Assembly (NCBI GenBank): GCA_963830165.1
Contig: CAWHKZ010000011.1
Coordinates: 310,001 to 374,000, forward strand
Origin: Bog-756 sp963830165
Lineage (GTDB): Bacteria > Actinomycetota > Acidimicrobiia > Acidimicrobiales > RAAP-2
Direction: 5' to 3'
Length of the DNA: 64,000 nt
A program made the translations under genes and the position numbers. The notes below the pieces were generated by a model. It saw nothing but the letters and a program-made list of their open reading frames with translations. It searched no databases and was not told the origin of the DNA. Positions 45,194-53,284 of this stretch are shown here, piece by piece (within the stretch, counting starts at the first letter, position 1; each line of letters begins with the position of its first letter).

Positions 45194-45207
45194 GCAAGCT
45201 AGTTTGC
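45194..45207. promoter_or_regulatory. RpiR operator-like site 2 before the permease
   Basis: GCAA-GCTAGT-TTGC; starts 29 bases after the start of site 1, about three helical turns, so both can be bound on one face. Confidence 0.5.
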
Positions 45208-45617
45208 GTCAACGAACGCGTGTGAACTCTGTGTTTCCACGCATCGTCGACGTCGATATACCCGTCTACCTGGGAGTTCTGTCGCCCTATGCAACGAGTC
45301 CGACCACTGCGGATGATCTCGCAACCATCTTTTCGGGCGGATGTCCGTGCTCCTGGACCGGCAACTGAACGGCTCCGACGGCGCCTGCCGGCCCGTGGGG
45401 CCGTGGGCGCGGCACCCAGTCAACCAGCGTCCACAGGTGTTGCGGCGGTCGGGGCCCCCGGGAGCCGGTCGGGGGCGATGCCCGGCGCCGGAGGCACGAG
45501 GCGGCCGTCGTCGGTCCGCCTGACAGCCGACCTCCCCCGGCCGACGATGTCACCACGTGGTGACCGATGACCGGGCCGTCGGGGCGGCACCCGGATCAGG
45601 AGGGAACCGGGAGGCCG
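45208..45617. other. Non-coding gap with a perfect 16-bp palindrome
   Basis: No convincing gene lies in this 410-base gap; the short open frames on both strands are arginine- or proline-rich shadows with no ribosome site. It must hold the promoters of the permease (left) and CoA-transferase (right). GTCACCACGTGGTGAC at 45549-45564 is a perfect 16-bp palindrome 54 bases before the CoA-transferase ATG, and is a strong operator candidate for that pair. Confidence 0.45.
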
Positions 45618-46388
45618 ATGGACAAGGTGGTGGACAGCGCCCGCGAGGCCGTGCGCGACATACCCGACGGCGCATCGCTCGCCGTCGGCGGCTTCGGTCT
45701 GTGCGGGATCCCCAGTGCCCTGATCGACGCCATCCTCGAGGCCGGCGTCGCCGACCTGGAGACCGTCAGCAACAACTGCGGCGTCGACGGGTGGGGACTC
45801 GGGTCGCTGCTCGCCGCGGGCCGGATACGGCGGACGATCTCGTCCTACGTGGGGGAGAACAAGGAGTTCGAGCGGCAGTTCCTGTCGGGGGAGCTGGAAC
45901 TCGAGCTCAACCCGCAGGGAACCCTGGCCGAACGGCTGCGGGCCGGAGGTGCCGGCATCCCGGCGTTCTACACGCCCGCCGGTGTCGGCACCCCGGTCGC
46001 GGACGGTGGGCTGCCGTGGCGCTACGACGGAACGGGTGGGGTCGCCGTGTCCTCGCCACCGAAGGAGGTCCGCGTCTTCGACGACGTGCCCTACGTGCTG
46101 GAGCGGGCGATCCGCACCGACTTCGCCCTCGTGCATGCCCGGATCGGCGACCGTCACGGCAACCTCGTCTACGAGAAGAGTGCGATGAACTTCAATCCCC
46201 TGTGTGCCGCGGCGGGCCGGATCACGATCGCCCAGGTCGAGGAGCTCGTCGACCCCGGCGAGCTCGACCCGGGCGCCGTCCACACCCCCGGCGTGTTCGT
46301 GCAGCGCGTCGTCCGCGCCCCCGATGTCGACAAGCGGATCGAGAAGCGGGTCCTGTTCGAGGGCGTGCGGCCGGGAGGGGGTGCCTGA
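45618..46388 (+). CDS. scoA: 3-oxoacid CoA-transferase subunit A
   Basis: A 256-residue alpha subunit of the succinyl-CoA:3-ketoacid CoA-transferase family. Family signs: the CoA-binding start VGGFGLCGIPSALIDA, VSNNCGVDGWGLG, the ENKEFERQF and GELELELNPQGT stretch, and FYTPAGVGTP. ATG at 45618 after GGGAGG. The stop overlaps the start of subunit B. It moves CoA from succinyl-CoA to acetoacetate or a related 3-oxoacid, so it can finish catabolism of ketogenic products. Its relation to the RpiR cluster is only neighbourhood. Confidence 0.9.
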   Translation: MDKVVDSAREAVRDIPDGASLAVGGFGLCGIPSALIDAILEAGVADLETVSNNCGVDGWGLGSLLAAGRIRRTISSYVGENKEFERQFLSGELELELNPQGTLAERLRAGGAGIPAFYTPAGVGTPVADGGLPWRYDGTGGVAVSSPPKEVRVFDDVPYVLERAIRTDFALVHARIGDRHGNLVYEKSAMNFNPLCAAAGRITIAQVEELVDPGELDPGAVHTPGVFVQRVVRAPDVDKRIEKRVLFEGVRPGGGA

Positions 46389-47053
46389 TGGCGCTGACCC
46401 GTGAGGAGTTGGCTGCCCGTGTGGCCCGGGAGCTCTCGGACGGCCAGTACGTCAATCTGGGCATCGGGCTCCCGACGCTCGTCCCGAACCACGTGCCGGA
46501 GGGCGTCCACGTGGTCCTCCAGTCCGAGAACGGGGTGCTGGGGGTCGGACCGTATCCGACCGAGGACGAGGTCGACCCGGACCTGATCAATGCCGGCAAG
46601 GAGACCGTGACGGTCCGCCCCGGCGCCTCCTACTTCGACTCCGCCACGTCCTTCGCCATGATCCGGGGTGGGCACGTGGACGTCGCCGTGCTGGGTGCGA
46701 TGCAGGTCTCGGCCTGCGGCGACCTGGCCAACTGGATGATCCCCGGGAAGATGGTCAAGGGGATGGGGGGTGCCATGGACCTCGTCCACGGGGCCAAGCG
46801 CGTCATCGCCATGATGGAGCACACCGCCAGGGACGGTTCCAGCAAGATCGTCGACGAGTGCTCGCTGCCCCTGACCGGGCGACGGTGCATCCAGCGCATC
46901 ATCACCGACCTCGCCGTGATCGATGTCGAATCGGGGGGACTCGTCCTCCGCGAGACCGCGCCCGGGGTCACCGTGGAGGACGTGCGTGCCGCCACCGGGC
47001 CGCCCCTGGCGTTGGATCTGGGGAATGCGGGCACCTCGGATATGAGGGCGTGA
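46388..47053 (+). CDS. scoB: 3-oxoacid CoA-transferase subunit B
   Basis: A 221-residue beta subunit. The catalytic Glu is in VLQSENGVLG, followed by ATSFAMIRGGHVDVAVLGA and ANWMIPGKMVKGMGGAMDL, all as in SCOT-type enzymes. The ATG at 46388 shares its first base with the subunit A TGA. A short hairpin follows the stop. Confidence 0.93.
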   Translation: MALTREELAARVARELSDGQYVNLGIGLPTLVPNHVPEGVHVVLQSENGVLGVGPYPTEDEVDPDLINAGKETVTVRPGASYFDSATSFAMIRGGHVDVAVLGAMQVSACGDLANWMIPGKMVKGMGGAMDLVHGAKRVIAMMEHTARDGSSKIVDECSLPLTGRRCIQRIITDLAVIDVESGGLVLRETAPGVTVEDVRAATGPPLALDLGNAGTSDMRA

Positions 47054-47064
47054 CGACTCGGCGA

Positions 47065-47080
47065 GCTCGCGCTCGCGAGC
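47065..47080 (+). terminator. Possible hairpin after the CoA-transferase genes
   Basis: GCTCGC-GCTC-GCGAGC, a 6-bp stem with a four-base loop, 12 bases after the scoB stop. No T-run follows, so it is at best a weak terminator or a simple hairpin. Confidence 0.3.
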
Positions 47081-47138
47081 GTTGCCCGCCCATGACCGGC
47101 ACCAGTGGGGCACCAGTCAGGTGCCGTGGCTTCGGAAT

Positions 47139-47729
47139 CTAGGCAGATTCGGTGGATCTGGGCAACGGGCTGGTGCGATCGCCAATCTTGTCAACGATTT
47201 CGAGTGGCACCCGGAGCCCGTTGAGGAACAGGCTCAATAGGCTAAACCACGCGATTGTCGCCACATACTTTCTGGTTGCGGTAGCACCGAACGTGTCGAC
47301 CAGATCTGTCAGCGTCTCGTCGGTGAGGGTCCCAGTACCCAATAGTTCGTCCGTCGCGGTGCAGATGAGGACGTATTGGCGGTCGATCCCTTCGACAGGC
47401 CCATCCGCGGCCACAGCTTGGATCTCCTGCGATGTCAGTCCGGCATTTCGGGCCATTTGCTCGTTTGCCTGCCACTCGTACGGCACGGCGTGGAAGGCCG
47501 CGGCTCTGAGAATGATGATCTCGCGGTGCTTGTCGTCGATAGTCGGGGTAGCAAAGATGGCATTCACCATCCCGACCAGTGCGGGATACATGTCCTCGGT
47601 CCCGGCCATCATTTTGATGACGTTGAGGGCCTGGTCGGGATCGTACGATTCGCCAACGATGGCACGGATTTCTGCATCCGTCGGCAGAGGGACGACGACT
47701 GACTGCTCGTACTGTCGTGGCACTGCCAT
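47139..47729 (-). CDS. Carboxymuconolactone decarboxylase/AhpD-like protein
   Basis: A 196-residue all-helical protein of the CMD family: DKHREIIILRAAAFHAVPYEWQANE (in two parts: REIIILRAAAFHAVPYEW and QANEQMARNAGLTSQEI) is the family core. The redox CxxC of AhpD is absent, so a peroxidase role is unlikely. The gene has visibly more A+T at third positions than its neighbours (codons such as GTT, CAT, TTT), a sign of transfer. The ATG at 47729 follows AAGGAGG. It lies next to an IS21 element. Confidence 0.85.
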   Translation of the reverse strand: MAVPRQYEQSVVVPLPTDAEIRAIVGESYDPDQALNVIKMMAGTEDMYPALVGMVNAIFATPTIDDKHREIIILRAAAFHAVPYEWQANEQMARNAGLTSQEIQAVAADGPVEGIDRQYVLICTATDELLGTGTLTDETLTDLVDTFGATATRKYVATIAWFSLLSLFLNGLRVPLEIVDKIGDRTSPLPRSTESA

Positions 47730-48139
47730 ATCGACCTCCTTGTTGGGTGGCCCCTCCTTTTCTCGTTACCCCTCCTGTCCACGTTAAGCCTGGGTAGGGC
47801 AGTTGTGAAGGGGGGCCATGGGCGGGGTGGCGTCCCCAGGGCGGGGAATCTCCGGTGTCGCCTATCCCCGACGGGTCCGCGCACTCCGGCACTTCGATGA
47901 CAGGGGGCAGGGGGCCAGTCAAGGCAAGCTACGGTGGCCGTGTGAGTCGGCGCTTGGCAATCTTCTTGCTGGCGCCACTGCTCGCAGGCTGCGGCAGTTC
48001 GGCCGCAAGCGGTCCGGGGTCGCCTGCCGCGAAGGATTCGGCGCTCTTCTGTCGGGTGGTGAATACCACTGCCCCTCAACACGGCTCTGTGTACTTCTTC
48101 GAGTGGAACCCGAACTCAGGGCTGGAGAAGCAACTGAAT

Positions 48140-48145
48140 GCCGCT
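48140..48145 (+). repeat. Target-site duplication, left copy (GCCGCT)
   Basis: GCCGCT stands directly before the IS left end and again directly after its right end at 50633-50638. Confidence 0.85.
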
Positions 48146-48150
48146 TGTCC

Positions 48151-48238
48151 GTGGCCACGAGAAAGTCCCCGGTTATGGCCATCTGAGGTCCCCACTGGTG
48201 GCCACGAAAGTCCCCGCCTGTGGCCACGAGAAGTCCCC
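48151..48238 (+). repeat. IS21 left-end transposase-site array
   Basis: Four direct copies (one degenerate) of GTGGCCACGAGAAGTCCCC with a 22-24 bp period; two inverted copies lie at the right end (50585-50627). Confidence 0.75.
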
Positions 48239-48266
48239 ACCCCTCACTGACGTATCCACCTGAGTC

Positions 48267-48323
48267 GTCCCTTGGCCGGTGACGGTTGCGGTTGCAGCCA
48301 ACATCCGCACCGGACCAAGGGAC
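48267..48323 (+). promoter_or_regulatory. Stem-loop covering the istA ribosome site
   Basis: GTCCCTTGG (48267-48275) pairs perfectly with CCAAGGGAC (48315-48323), 7 bases before the istA ATG. The AAGGGA ribosome site is inside the 3' arm. This would block istA translation in read-through transcripts; a transcript starting inside the loop would escape. Confidence 0.5.
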
Positions 48324-48329
48324 AGCTCT

Positions 48330-49790
48330 ATGAAATCAGTGAGGGAACACATGGACATGCATGCCGCCTACCGAGAGGTCGGCTCCTACCGAGCCGCAGC
48401 CGAGATCTGCGGAACCACGCCGAAGACCGTGAAGCGTTCGGTCGAAGCAGCCCTGAAGGCCGAGACGGGGTCCGCCCCGGGCGAGGTCCGCCATAACTAC
48501 GACGGGGTGGCCACCGTCGTCGCCGAGACGGTTGCGCGCACCAAGGGCCGGATCACGGCCAAGCGACTGCTGCCGGTGGCGGTGGCCGCCGGCTACAAAG
48601 GCTCAGCCCGCAACTTCCGCCGGCTGGTGGCCGAGGCGAAGGCAAACTGGAAGTCGACGAACCACCGCGGGCGACGGCCCGGGGTGTGGGCCCCGGGTGA
48701 CACGGTGGTCTTCGACTGGGGGGAGATCGGGCCGCTGTTCGTCTTCTGCGCGGTGGTCGCCTGGAGCCGGTTCCGCTTCGTCTGGTTCACCGACAACCTG
48801 GGGGCCGAGGCCACCATGGGAGCGCTGGCCGAGTGCTTCGAAGCCATCGGCGGCGTGCCCAAGAACGCGCTCACCGACCGGATGGGCTGCCTGAAAGGCG
48901 GCACGGTCGCCGGGTTGGTGATCCCGACGCCGGCCTACGTGCGCTTCGCCACCCACTACGGGTTCCGGCCCGACTTCTGCGAGGGTGCCGACCCCGAGTC
49001 CAAGGGGCTGGTCGAGAACCTGGTCGGCTACGTGAAGTCCGACCTGATGATCCCCGAAGCACTGTCGGTTGCCGATCTGGCCACCGCCAACGCCAAGGGG
49101 CGGGCCTGGTGTGCAGAGGTGAACGCCGCCGTCCACACCGAGATCATGGCCGTCCCCGCCGAGCGTCTGGTCACCGAGGCCGAGCTGTTCAGGGACCTGC
49201 CGTCGCTGCGAGCCCAGATCGGCAAGATCGTCACCCGCAAGGTGGACAAGTTGAGCTGTGTCCGGTTCGGCTCGGCCCGCTACTCGGTGCCGAACGACCA
49301 CATCGGGCGCGAGGTCAGTCTCCGGGTCAAAGACGGGGTGATCCAGGTGGTGTTCCTCGGCGAGATCGTCGCGGAACATCTGGTCGTTTCCCCTGGTGAG
49401 ACCTCTATCGACGACGACCACTACGGCGGTGCGCGACCCGCACCCCAGCGTGCCGTCCGACCCAAGAGCACGGCCGAGAGGACCTTCTGCGCCCTCGGCC
49501 CGGTGGCTGACGCCTTCATCAAGGGAGCGGCTGCCCAAGGTATGACCGGGCTTGCCCGTGACATCGACGAGCTCTCTCGACTCGAGGCCATCCACGGGAG
49601 GGAACCGGTGCTCGCCGCACTCGAGCGGGCGGTCGCCTTCGGCCGATTCCGGTCGGCCGATGTGGTCTCCATCCTCCACTCCGGTGCCGGTGTGCCCCGT
49701 CCCACCCGACCCGGTGAAGCCCTCATCGTCGAGCTGCCGAGCGTGCCGGTGCGCTCGCTGGCGGACTACGCCATCGGGGGTCAGTCATGA
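48330..49790 (+). CDS. istA: IS21-family transposase IstA
   Basis: A 486-residue DDE transposase. N-terminal HTH (YREVGSYRAAAEICGTTPKTVKR), then the RNase H-like core with acidic triad candidates in VVFDWGEIGPLF, NALTDRMG and DPESKGLVENLVGY. The C-terminal Mu-type domain (ARYSVPNDHIGREVSLRV) follows. ATG at 48330 preceded by AAGGGA. Its stop overlaps the istB start (ATGA at 49787-49790). Confidence 0.95.
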   Translation: MKSVREHMDMHAAYREVGSYRAAAEICGTTPKTVKRSVEAALKAETGSAPGEVRHNYDGVATVVAETVARTKGRITAKRLLPVAVAAGYKGSARNFRRLVAEAKANWKSTNHRGRRPGVWAPGDTVVFDWGEIGPLFVFCAVVAWSRFRFVWFTDNLGAEATMGALAECFEAIGGVPKNALTDRMGCLKGGTVAGLVIPTPAYVRFATHYGFRPDFCEGADPESKGLVENLVGYVKSDLMIPEALSVADLATANAKGRAWCAEVNAAVHTEIMAVPAERLVTEAELFRDLPSLRAQIGKIVTRKVDKLSCVRFGSARYSVPNDHIGREVSLRVKDGVIQVVFLGEIVAEHLVVSPGETSIDDDHYGGARPAPQRAVRPKSTAERTFCALGPVADAFIKGAAAQGMTGLARDIDELSRLEAIHGREPVLAALERAVAFGRFRSADVVSILHSGAGVPRPTRPGEALIVELPSVPVRSLADYAIGGQS

Positions 49791-50566
49791 CCACAACGCC
49801 ACCACCGCTGGCCGCCGACATCGAGGCCGGTCTGCGCCGCCTGCGGCTCTCGGCCATGCGCACTCTGGCGCCTGAACTGTTGGTCACGGCCAAGACCCAG
49901 CGGTGGAAGCCCGAGGAGCTGCTCCGGGTGTTCGTCGAAGCCGAGATCACCTCCCGCGATCTCTCCAACGCCCGGGCCCGCATGAAGGTGGCGGCGTTCC
50001 CGGTGACCAAGACGCTCGAGGAGTTCGACGTGGCCGCTTCCTCGGTGCCCCGTCCGACGTTCGACTACCTGGCGGGGCTCGAGTGGATCCGGGCCACAGA
50101 GAACCTCTGTCTGGTCGGGCCGGCGGGGACCGGCAAGAGCCACCTGTTGGTCGCCCTCGGCCACCAAGCTGTCGTGGAGGGGAAGCGCGTCCGCTACTTC
50201 ACTGCCACCGAGCTGGTCGAGACCCTCTACCGGGCGCTCGCCGACAACTCGGTGGGCAAGGTGATCGCCCAGATCCTGAAGGCCGACTTGATCCTCATCG
50301 ACGAAATCGGATTCGCCCCGATGGACTCGACCGGCGCCGAGCTGTTCTTCCGGCTGGTGGCCGCTGCCTACGAACGCCGGTCGCTGGGCATCGGCTCCCA
50401 CTGGCCGTTCGAGGAGTGGGGCAAGTTCCTCCCCGAGCACACCACCGCCGTCAGCCTGCTCGACCGACTGCTGCATCACAGCGTGATCGTGGTCACCGAC
50501 GGGGAGTCATTCCGGATGAAGGAAGCGCGTCAGAAGGGAGGTCGATCTACGCTGGCCAAGAACTGA
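49787..50566 (+). CDS. istB: IS21-family helper ATPase IstB
   Basis: A 259-residue AAA+ protein of the DnaC-like group. Walker A is GPAGTGKSHLL, Walker B is LILIDEIGF, and sensor/arginine-finger region LLDRLLHHSVIV follows. It assembles on target DNA and stimulates IstA. It overlaps istA by 4 bp. Confidence 0.96.
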   Translation: MTTTPPPLAADIEAGLRRLRLSAMRTLAPELLVTAKTQRWKPEELLRVFVEAEITSRDLSNARARMKVAAFPVTKTLEEFDVAASSVPRPTFDYLAGLEWIRATENLCLVGPAGTGKSHLLVALGHQAVVEGKRVRYFTATELVETLYRALADNSVGKVIAQILKADLILIDEIGFAPMDSTGAELFFRLVAAAYERRSLGIGSHWPFEEWGKFLPEHTTAVSLLDRLLHHSVIVVTDGESFRMKEARQKGGRSTLAKN

Positions 50567-50914
50567 ACATCCGCTCCGAGGGGTGGGGACTTCTCGTGGC
50601 CACAAGCGGGGACTGAAATCTGGCCACGGACAGCCGCTATCAAGGTGTCTCCAGTCCAGAAGTTGCACTCTGAACTTGCCGCATGGGAATCCGAGGAAGA
50701 GAACTTCGAGGTCAACGAGGCGAGTGGGCGACTCACTCCGAGTCAGCGGTCCCAGGAGTTGATCAGCCTCACGAATCCGCCTCCAATGGTTCGCACGTGC
50801 CGCCAACTCGGCGACGGCCCTGCGAACGGTTGAGGGTGCACCCGACCCCCCCCCGGTCCGTGGGCCACGGTGACACCGTGAGTACCGTGACTTGGCGAAC
50901 ATTGCGCTCGTCGA

Positions 50915-51607
50915 TCAACCGGCCACCGTCCGCTGCCCCATAGGACCCCGGGACCGGCCGGGGAGGAGGATTGCGACCAACGCCTCCGCATGCGCGTCGA
51001 TCCACCGCTCGTCGCCCGGGTCCCGTCCCGTGAGCAGCCGGACCTCGGACGCATTCACGTAGGGCAGCGACGCCGCGCCGACCAGGATGTAGTAGAGGAT
51101 CCCGTGGTCGATCGGGGTGGCGATCCCGGAGGCGACCAGTCTCGTCCAACCGGGCTCGAGGGCGTCGAAGAACGGCCTCACGTGTGTCTCCGTCATCCAC
51201 GTGAGGCGATCACTGGCCGCCGTTCCCTCGTGCACCATGATCTGGTTGAGCTCGGGGTGGGCGGCTGCGAACCTCACGAATCGGCGGATCCCGTCCGCGA
51301 GTGCGTCGGCCACCTGCAGATCGTCGGTCCCTTCCAGGTCACCGAGCTCCACGCCCTCCATCGCCTCGGCGAACAGTCCGAAGAGATAGTCCACCGCAGT
51401 GGTCCACAGCACCGCCTTCGACTCGAAGTGGTAGTTGATCTGCGGCTGGTGGGCGTCGACGCGCTCGGCGATCGCCCTGGTGGAGGCCCCGTCGTATCCC
51501 TTGGCCCCGAACTCGACCAGTGCCGATCGGAGCAGCGCCTCGCGAATGTCCGACCGGTCCCGCCGCACGCGGGCACGTGTCGAAGTCGGAGAGTTGCGGG
51601 GTACCAC
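50915..51607 (-). CDS. TetR-family transcriptional regulator
   Basis: A 230-residue protein: HTH at about 20-65 (IREALLRSALVEFGAKGYDG, then HQPQINYHFESKAVLW) and a large alpha-helical ligand domain. Start at the GTG at 51607. It faces the next operon, with a perfect 7-bp inverted repeat between, so it probably represses itself and the oxidoreductase-FAA-VOC genes. Ligand unknown. Confidence 0.93.
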   Translation of the reverse strand: MVPRNSPTSTRARVRRDRSDIREALLRSALVEFGAKGYDGASTRAIAERVDAHQPQINYHFESKAVLWTTAVDYLFGLFAEAMEGVELGDLEGTDDLQVADALADGIRRFVRFAAAHPELNQIMVHEGTAASDRLTWMTETHVRPFFDALEPGWTRLVASGIATPIDHGILYYILVGAASLPYVNASEVRLLTGRDPGDERWIDAHAEALVAILLPGRSRGPMGQRTVAG

Positions 51608-51622
51608 GTCTCGAGTGTAGTA

Positions 51623-51642
51623 CTATTATGAGTAGATAATAG
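51623..51642. promoter_or_regulatory. TetR operator palindrome
   Basis: CTATTAT-GAGTAG-ATAATAG: a perfect 7-bp inverted repeat in an AT-rich patch, 16 bases before the TetR GTG and 126 before the next gene. Confidence 0.65.
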
Positions 51643-51767
51643 ACGACAGGTCCGCCGTGCTCTCCCCTCGGCCCGACGACGGGCGGTTGCCCGGTGCGGC
51701 CGGGTGACGTGGCACGGGCTGCCCGCCGGACGTGTCCGCGGCATTCGAACAGATGGAGGAGACGTTG

Positions 51768-52382
51768 ATGACGACGAACCAGGAGGACACGGGCCCACTC
51801 CAGGGCCGATCGCCCGTCGGACTGCTGCCGATGTCGAAGAGTCCGTTCCAGGCGCCGACCGATCGGGACATGGTGCCGTCCGAGCGGCGCCTGTTCGTGA
51901 ACACCCACCGGACCTGTGTCTTCGGGTACGGGCGGCAGTCGGACGGTCCGGCCATGTCCGTCGTGTACTACGTCCCGTCGGAAAGCGGCGACCTGTACGT
52001 GTCCACGATGGCCGAACGGGCCAAGGCCAAGGCCGTGGCGAGGAGTGGCAAGGTCAGCCTCTGTGTGCTGGACGAGACGTGGCCCTTCGCGTACCTGCAG
52101 GTGTACTGCGACGCCGTGGTCGACGACGACGCCGAGGCCCTGGTGGACGTGATGATGGCGGTGGCGGAGCGCATGTCCGGTGAGCCGCTGGATCCGGAAC
52201 TGCGCCCGGTGGTCAAGTCGATGGGGGAGGAGGAGGGTCGGGTGCTGCTGCGCTGCCGTCCCTATGCGACGTTCGTCACGCCGCCACGCCACCTGCACCG
52301 CAACGACCAGGAGGAGCGGCTGACCCACTGGGTGTCGGCGTCGATGCCCTGGGACGCGCCGGACCGACCGGAGGAGGCATGA
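51768..52382 (+). CDS. Pyridoxamine-phosphate-oxidase-like FMN/F420 protein
   Basis: A 204-residue split-barrel protein. The VNTHRTCVFGYG and AERAKAKAVARSGKVSLCVLD segments match the PPOX-like family, in which the cofactor phosphate is bound by basic residues of the latter. F420 and FMN members both occur in Actinobacteria and the sequence does not decide. Its ATG at 51768 follows AGGAGGAGA. It overlaps the FAA hydrolase start by ATGA. Confidence 0.8.
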   Translation: MTTNQEDTGPLQGRSPVGLLPMSKSPFQAPTDRDMVPSERRLFVNTHRTCVFGYGRQSDGPAMSVVYYVPSESGDLYVSTMAERAKAKAVARSGKVSLCVLDETWPFAYLQVYCDAVVDDDAEALVDVMMAVAERMSGEPLDPELRPVVKSMGEEEGRVLLRCRPYATFVTPPRHLHRNDQEERLTHWVSASMPWDAPDRPEEA

Positions 52383-53239
52383 CCTACCGCTTCGCCAACG
52401 TGGGAGGCCGTTCCGCCCTGGTCGATACCGACGGACGGTGGTACGACGCATCGGAGGTCAGCCGTGGTGCGGTGCCCGTCGATCCCATGGCGGCCTGGCT
52501 CGAGCCCGACGAGCTGCATCGGGCGGCCGGCCGCCTCGAGACCGCCGAGGCCGACGGTTCGCTGGCCGATGCCGACGTCAGGCCGCCCATCCCGGCACCC
52601 CGAAGCGTCTTCGCCGTCGGCCTCAACTACCGGGCCCACGCCGACGAGTCGAACATGAAGCTGCCGGACAGTCCTCTCGTCTTCACGAAGTTCCCGAGCT
52701 GCCTGGTCGGACCCACGGACGACGTCGTCCTGGGCGGTACCACCGACGACTACGAGGCAGAGCTCGTCGTGGTCATCGGACGAGGGGGCCGGCACATCGG
52801 GCGCGCCGACGCGTGGGACCACATCGGTGGGCTGACGGCCGGTCAGGACATCTCCGACCGGAGTCTCCAGTTCGCCGCCGAACCACCCCATTTCGACCTG
52901 GGCAAGTCCCGCGACACGTACGGTCCCACGGGGCCGGTGGTGGCTTCCGTCGACTCGTTCGCCGACCCGGACGACCTGGCCATCCGCTGCGAGGTCAACG
53001 GTGAGGTCCGGCAGGAGGATCGCACCTCCAGCCTGATCTTCGACGTGCCGACCCTGGTGAGCTACCTGTCCGGCATCCTGACCCTCGCGCCCGGTGACCT
53101 CATCTTCACGGGAACCCCGGACGGTGTCGGCGCCGCACGCCAGCAATTCCTGCGCGAGGGCGACGTGATCACCACCTCCATCGAGGGGATCGGAACGTTG
53201 ACGAATCGGTGCCGGGTCGACGGCACGGATGTCCGGTGA
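52379..53239 (+). CDS. Fumarylacetoacetate hydrolase-family protein
   Basis: A 286-residue FAA-fold enzyme that cleaves or rearranges a beta-diketo or oxo-acid: VGLNYRAHADESNM, the metal-binding EAELVVVIGRGG, TAGQDISDRSLQ, KSRDTYGPTGP and IFTGTPDGVGAA are the family blocks in order. It probably works on a ring-cleavage product. Second gene of the TetR-linked operon. Confidence 0.92.
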   Translation: MTYRFANVGGRSALVDTDGRWYDASEVSRGAVPVDPMAAWLEPDELHRAAGRLETAEADGSLADADVRPPIPAPRSVFAVGLNYRAHADESNMKLPDSPLVFTKFPSCLVGPTDDVVLGGTTDDYEAELVVVIGRGGRHIGRADAWDHIGGLTAGQDISDRSLQFAAEPPHFDLGKSRDTYGPTGPVVASVDSFADPDDLAIRCEVNGEVRQEDRTSSLIFDVPTLVSYLSGILTLAPGDLIFTGTPDGVGAARQQFLREGDVITTSIEGIGTLTNRCRVDGTDVR

Positions 53240-53284
53240 CGTCCGAACCCGGGGCCTACCGGTCCGTCACCCAAGGAGCCTGAC

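Larger units (their letters stand above)
48146..50632 (+). mobile_element. IS21-family insertion sequence
   Basis: A 2487-bp element with perfect 12-bp terminal inverted repeats (TGTCCGTGGCCA at 48146 and TGGCCACGGACA ending at 50632), flanked by 6-bp duplications. It carries two overlapping genes, istA (DDE transposase) and istB (AAA+ helper), the defining IS21 pair. The left end has four copies of a GTGGCCACGAGAAGTCCCC-like unit about every 23 bases (48151, 48175, 48198, 48220) and the right end two inverted copies (50585-50603, 50608-50627), the usual multiple transposase sites. Everything needed for movement looks intact. Confidence 0.95.
47942..50833 (+). pseudogene. Small lipoprotein gene split by an IS21 element
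   Basis: The left part (47942-48145, 68 codons) starts GTG with the signal LAIFLLAPLLAGC (lipid Cys17) and ends ...KQLNAA. The right part (50639-50833) reads on in the same frame as IKVSPVQKLHSELAAWESEE to a stop. Removing the IS and one copy of the 6-bp GCCGCT duplication gives one open frame of 132 residues. The intact duplication and frame show the insertion is recent. The protein has no recognised domain. The left piece runs on for 35 codons inside the IS before stopping. Confidence 0.85.

Noticed and set aside
45199..45570. Short open frames on both strands between the permease and CoA-transferase
   Set aside because: Arg/Pro-rich, overlapping each other, no ribosome sites; they overlap operator-like repeats.
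47065..47080. Strong rho-independent terminator after scoB
   Set aside because: The stem is only 6 bp and no T-run follows; kept only as a weak hairpin.
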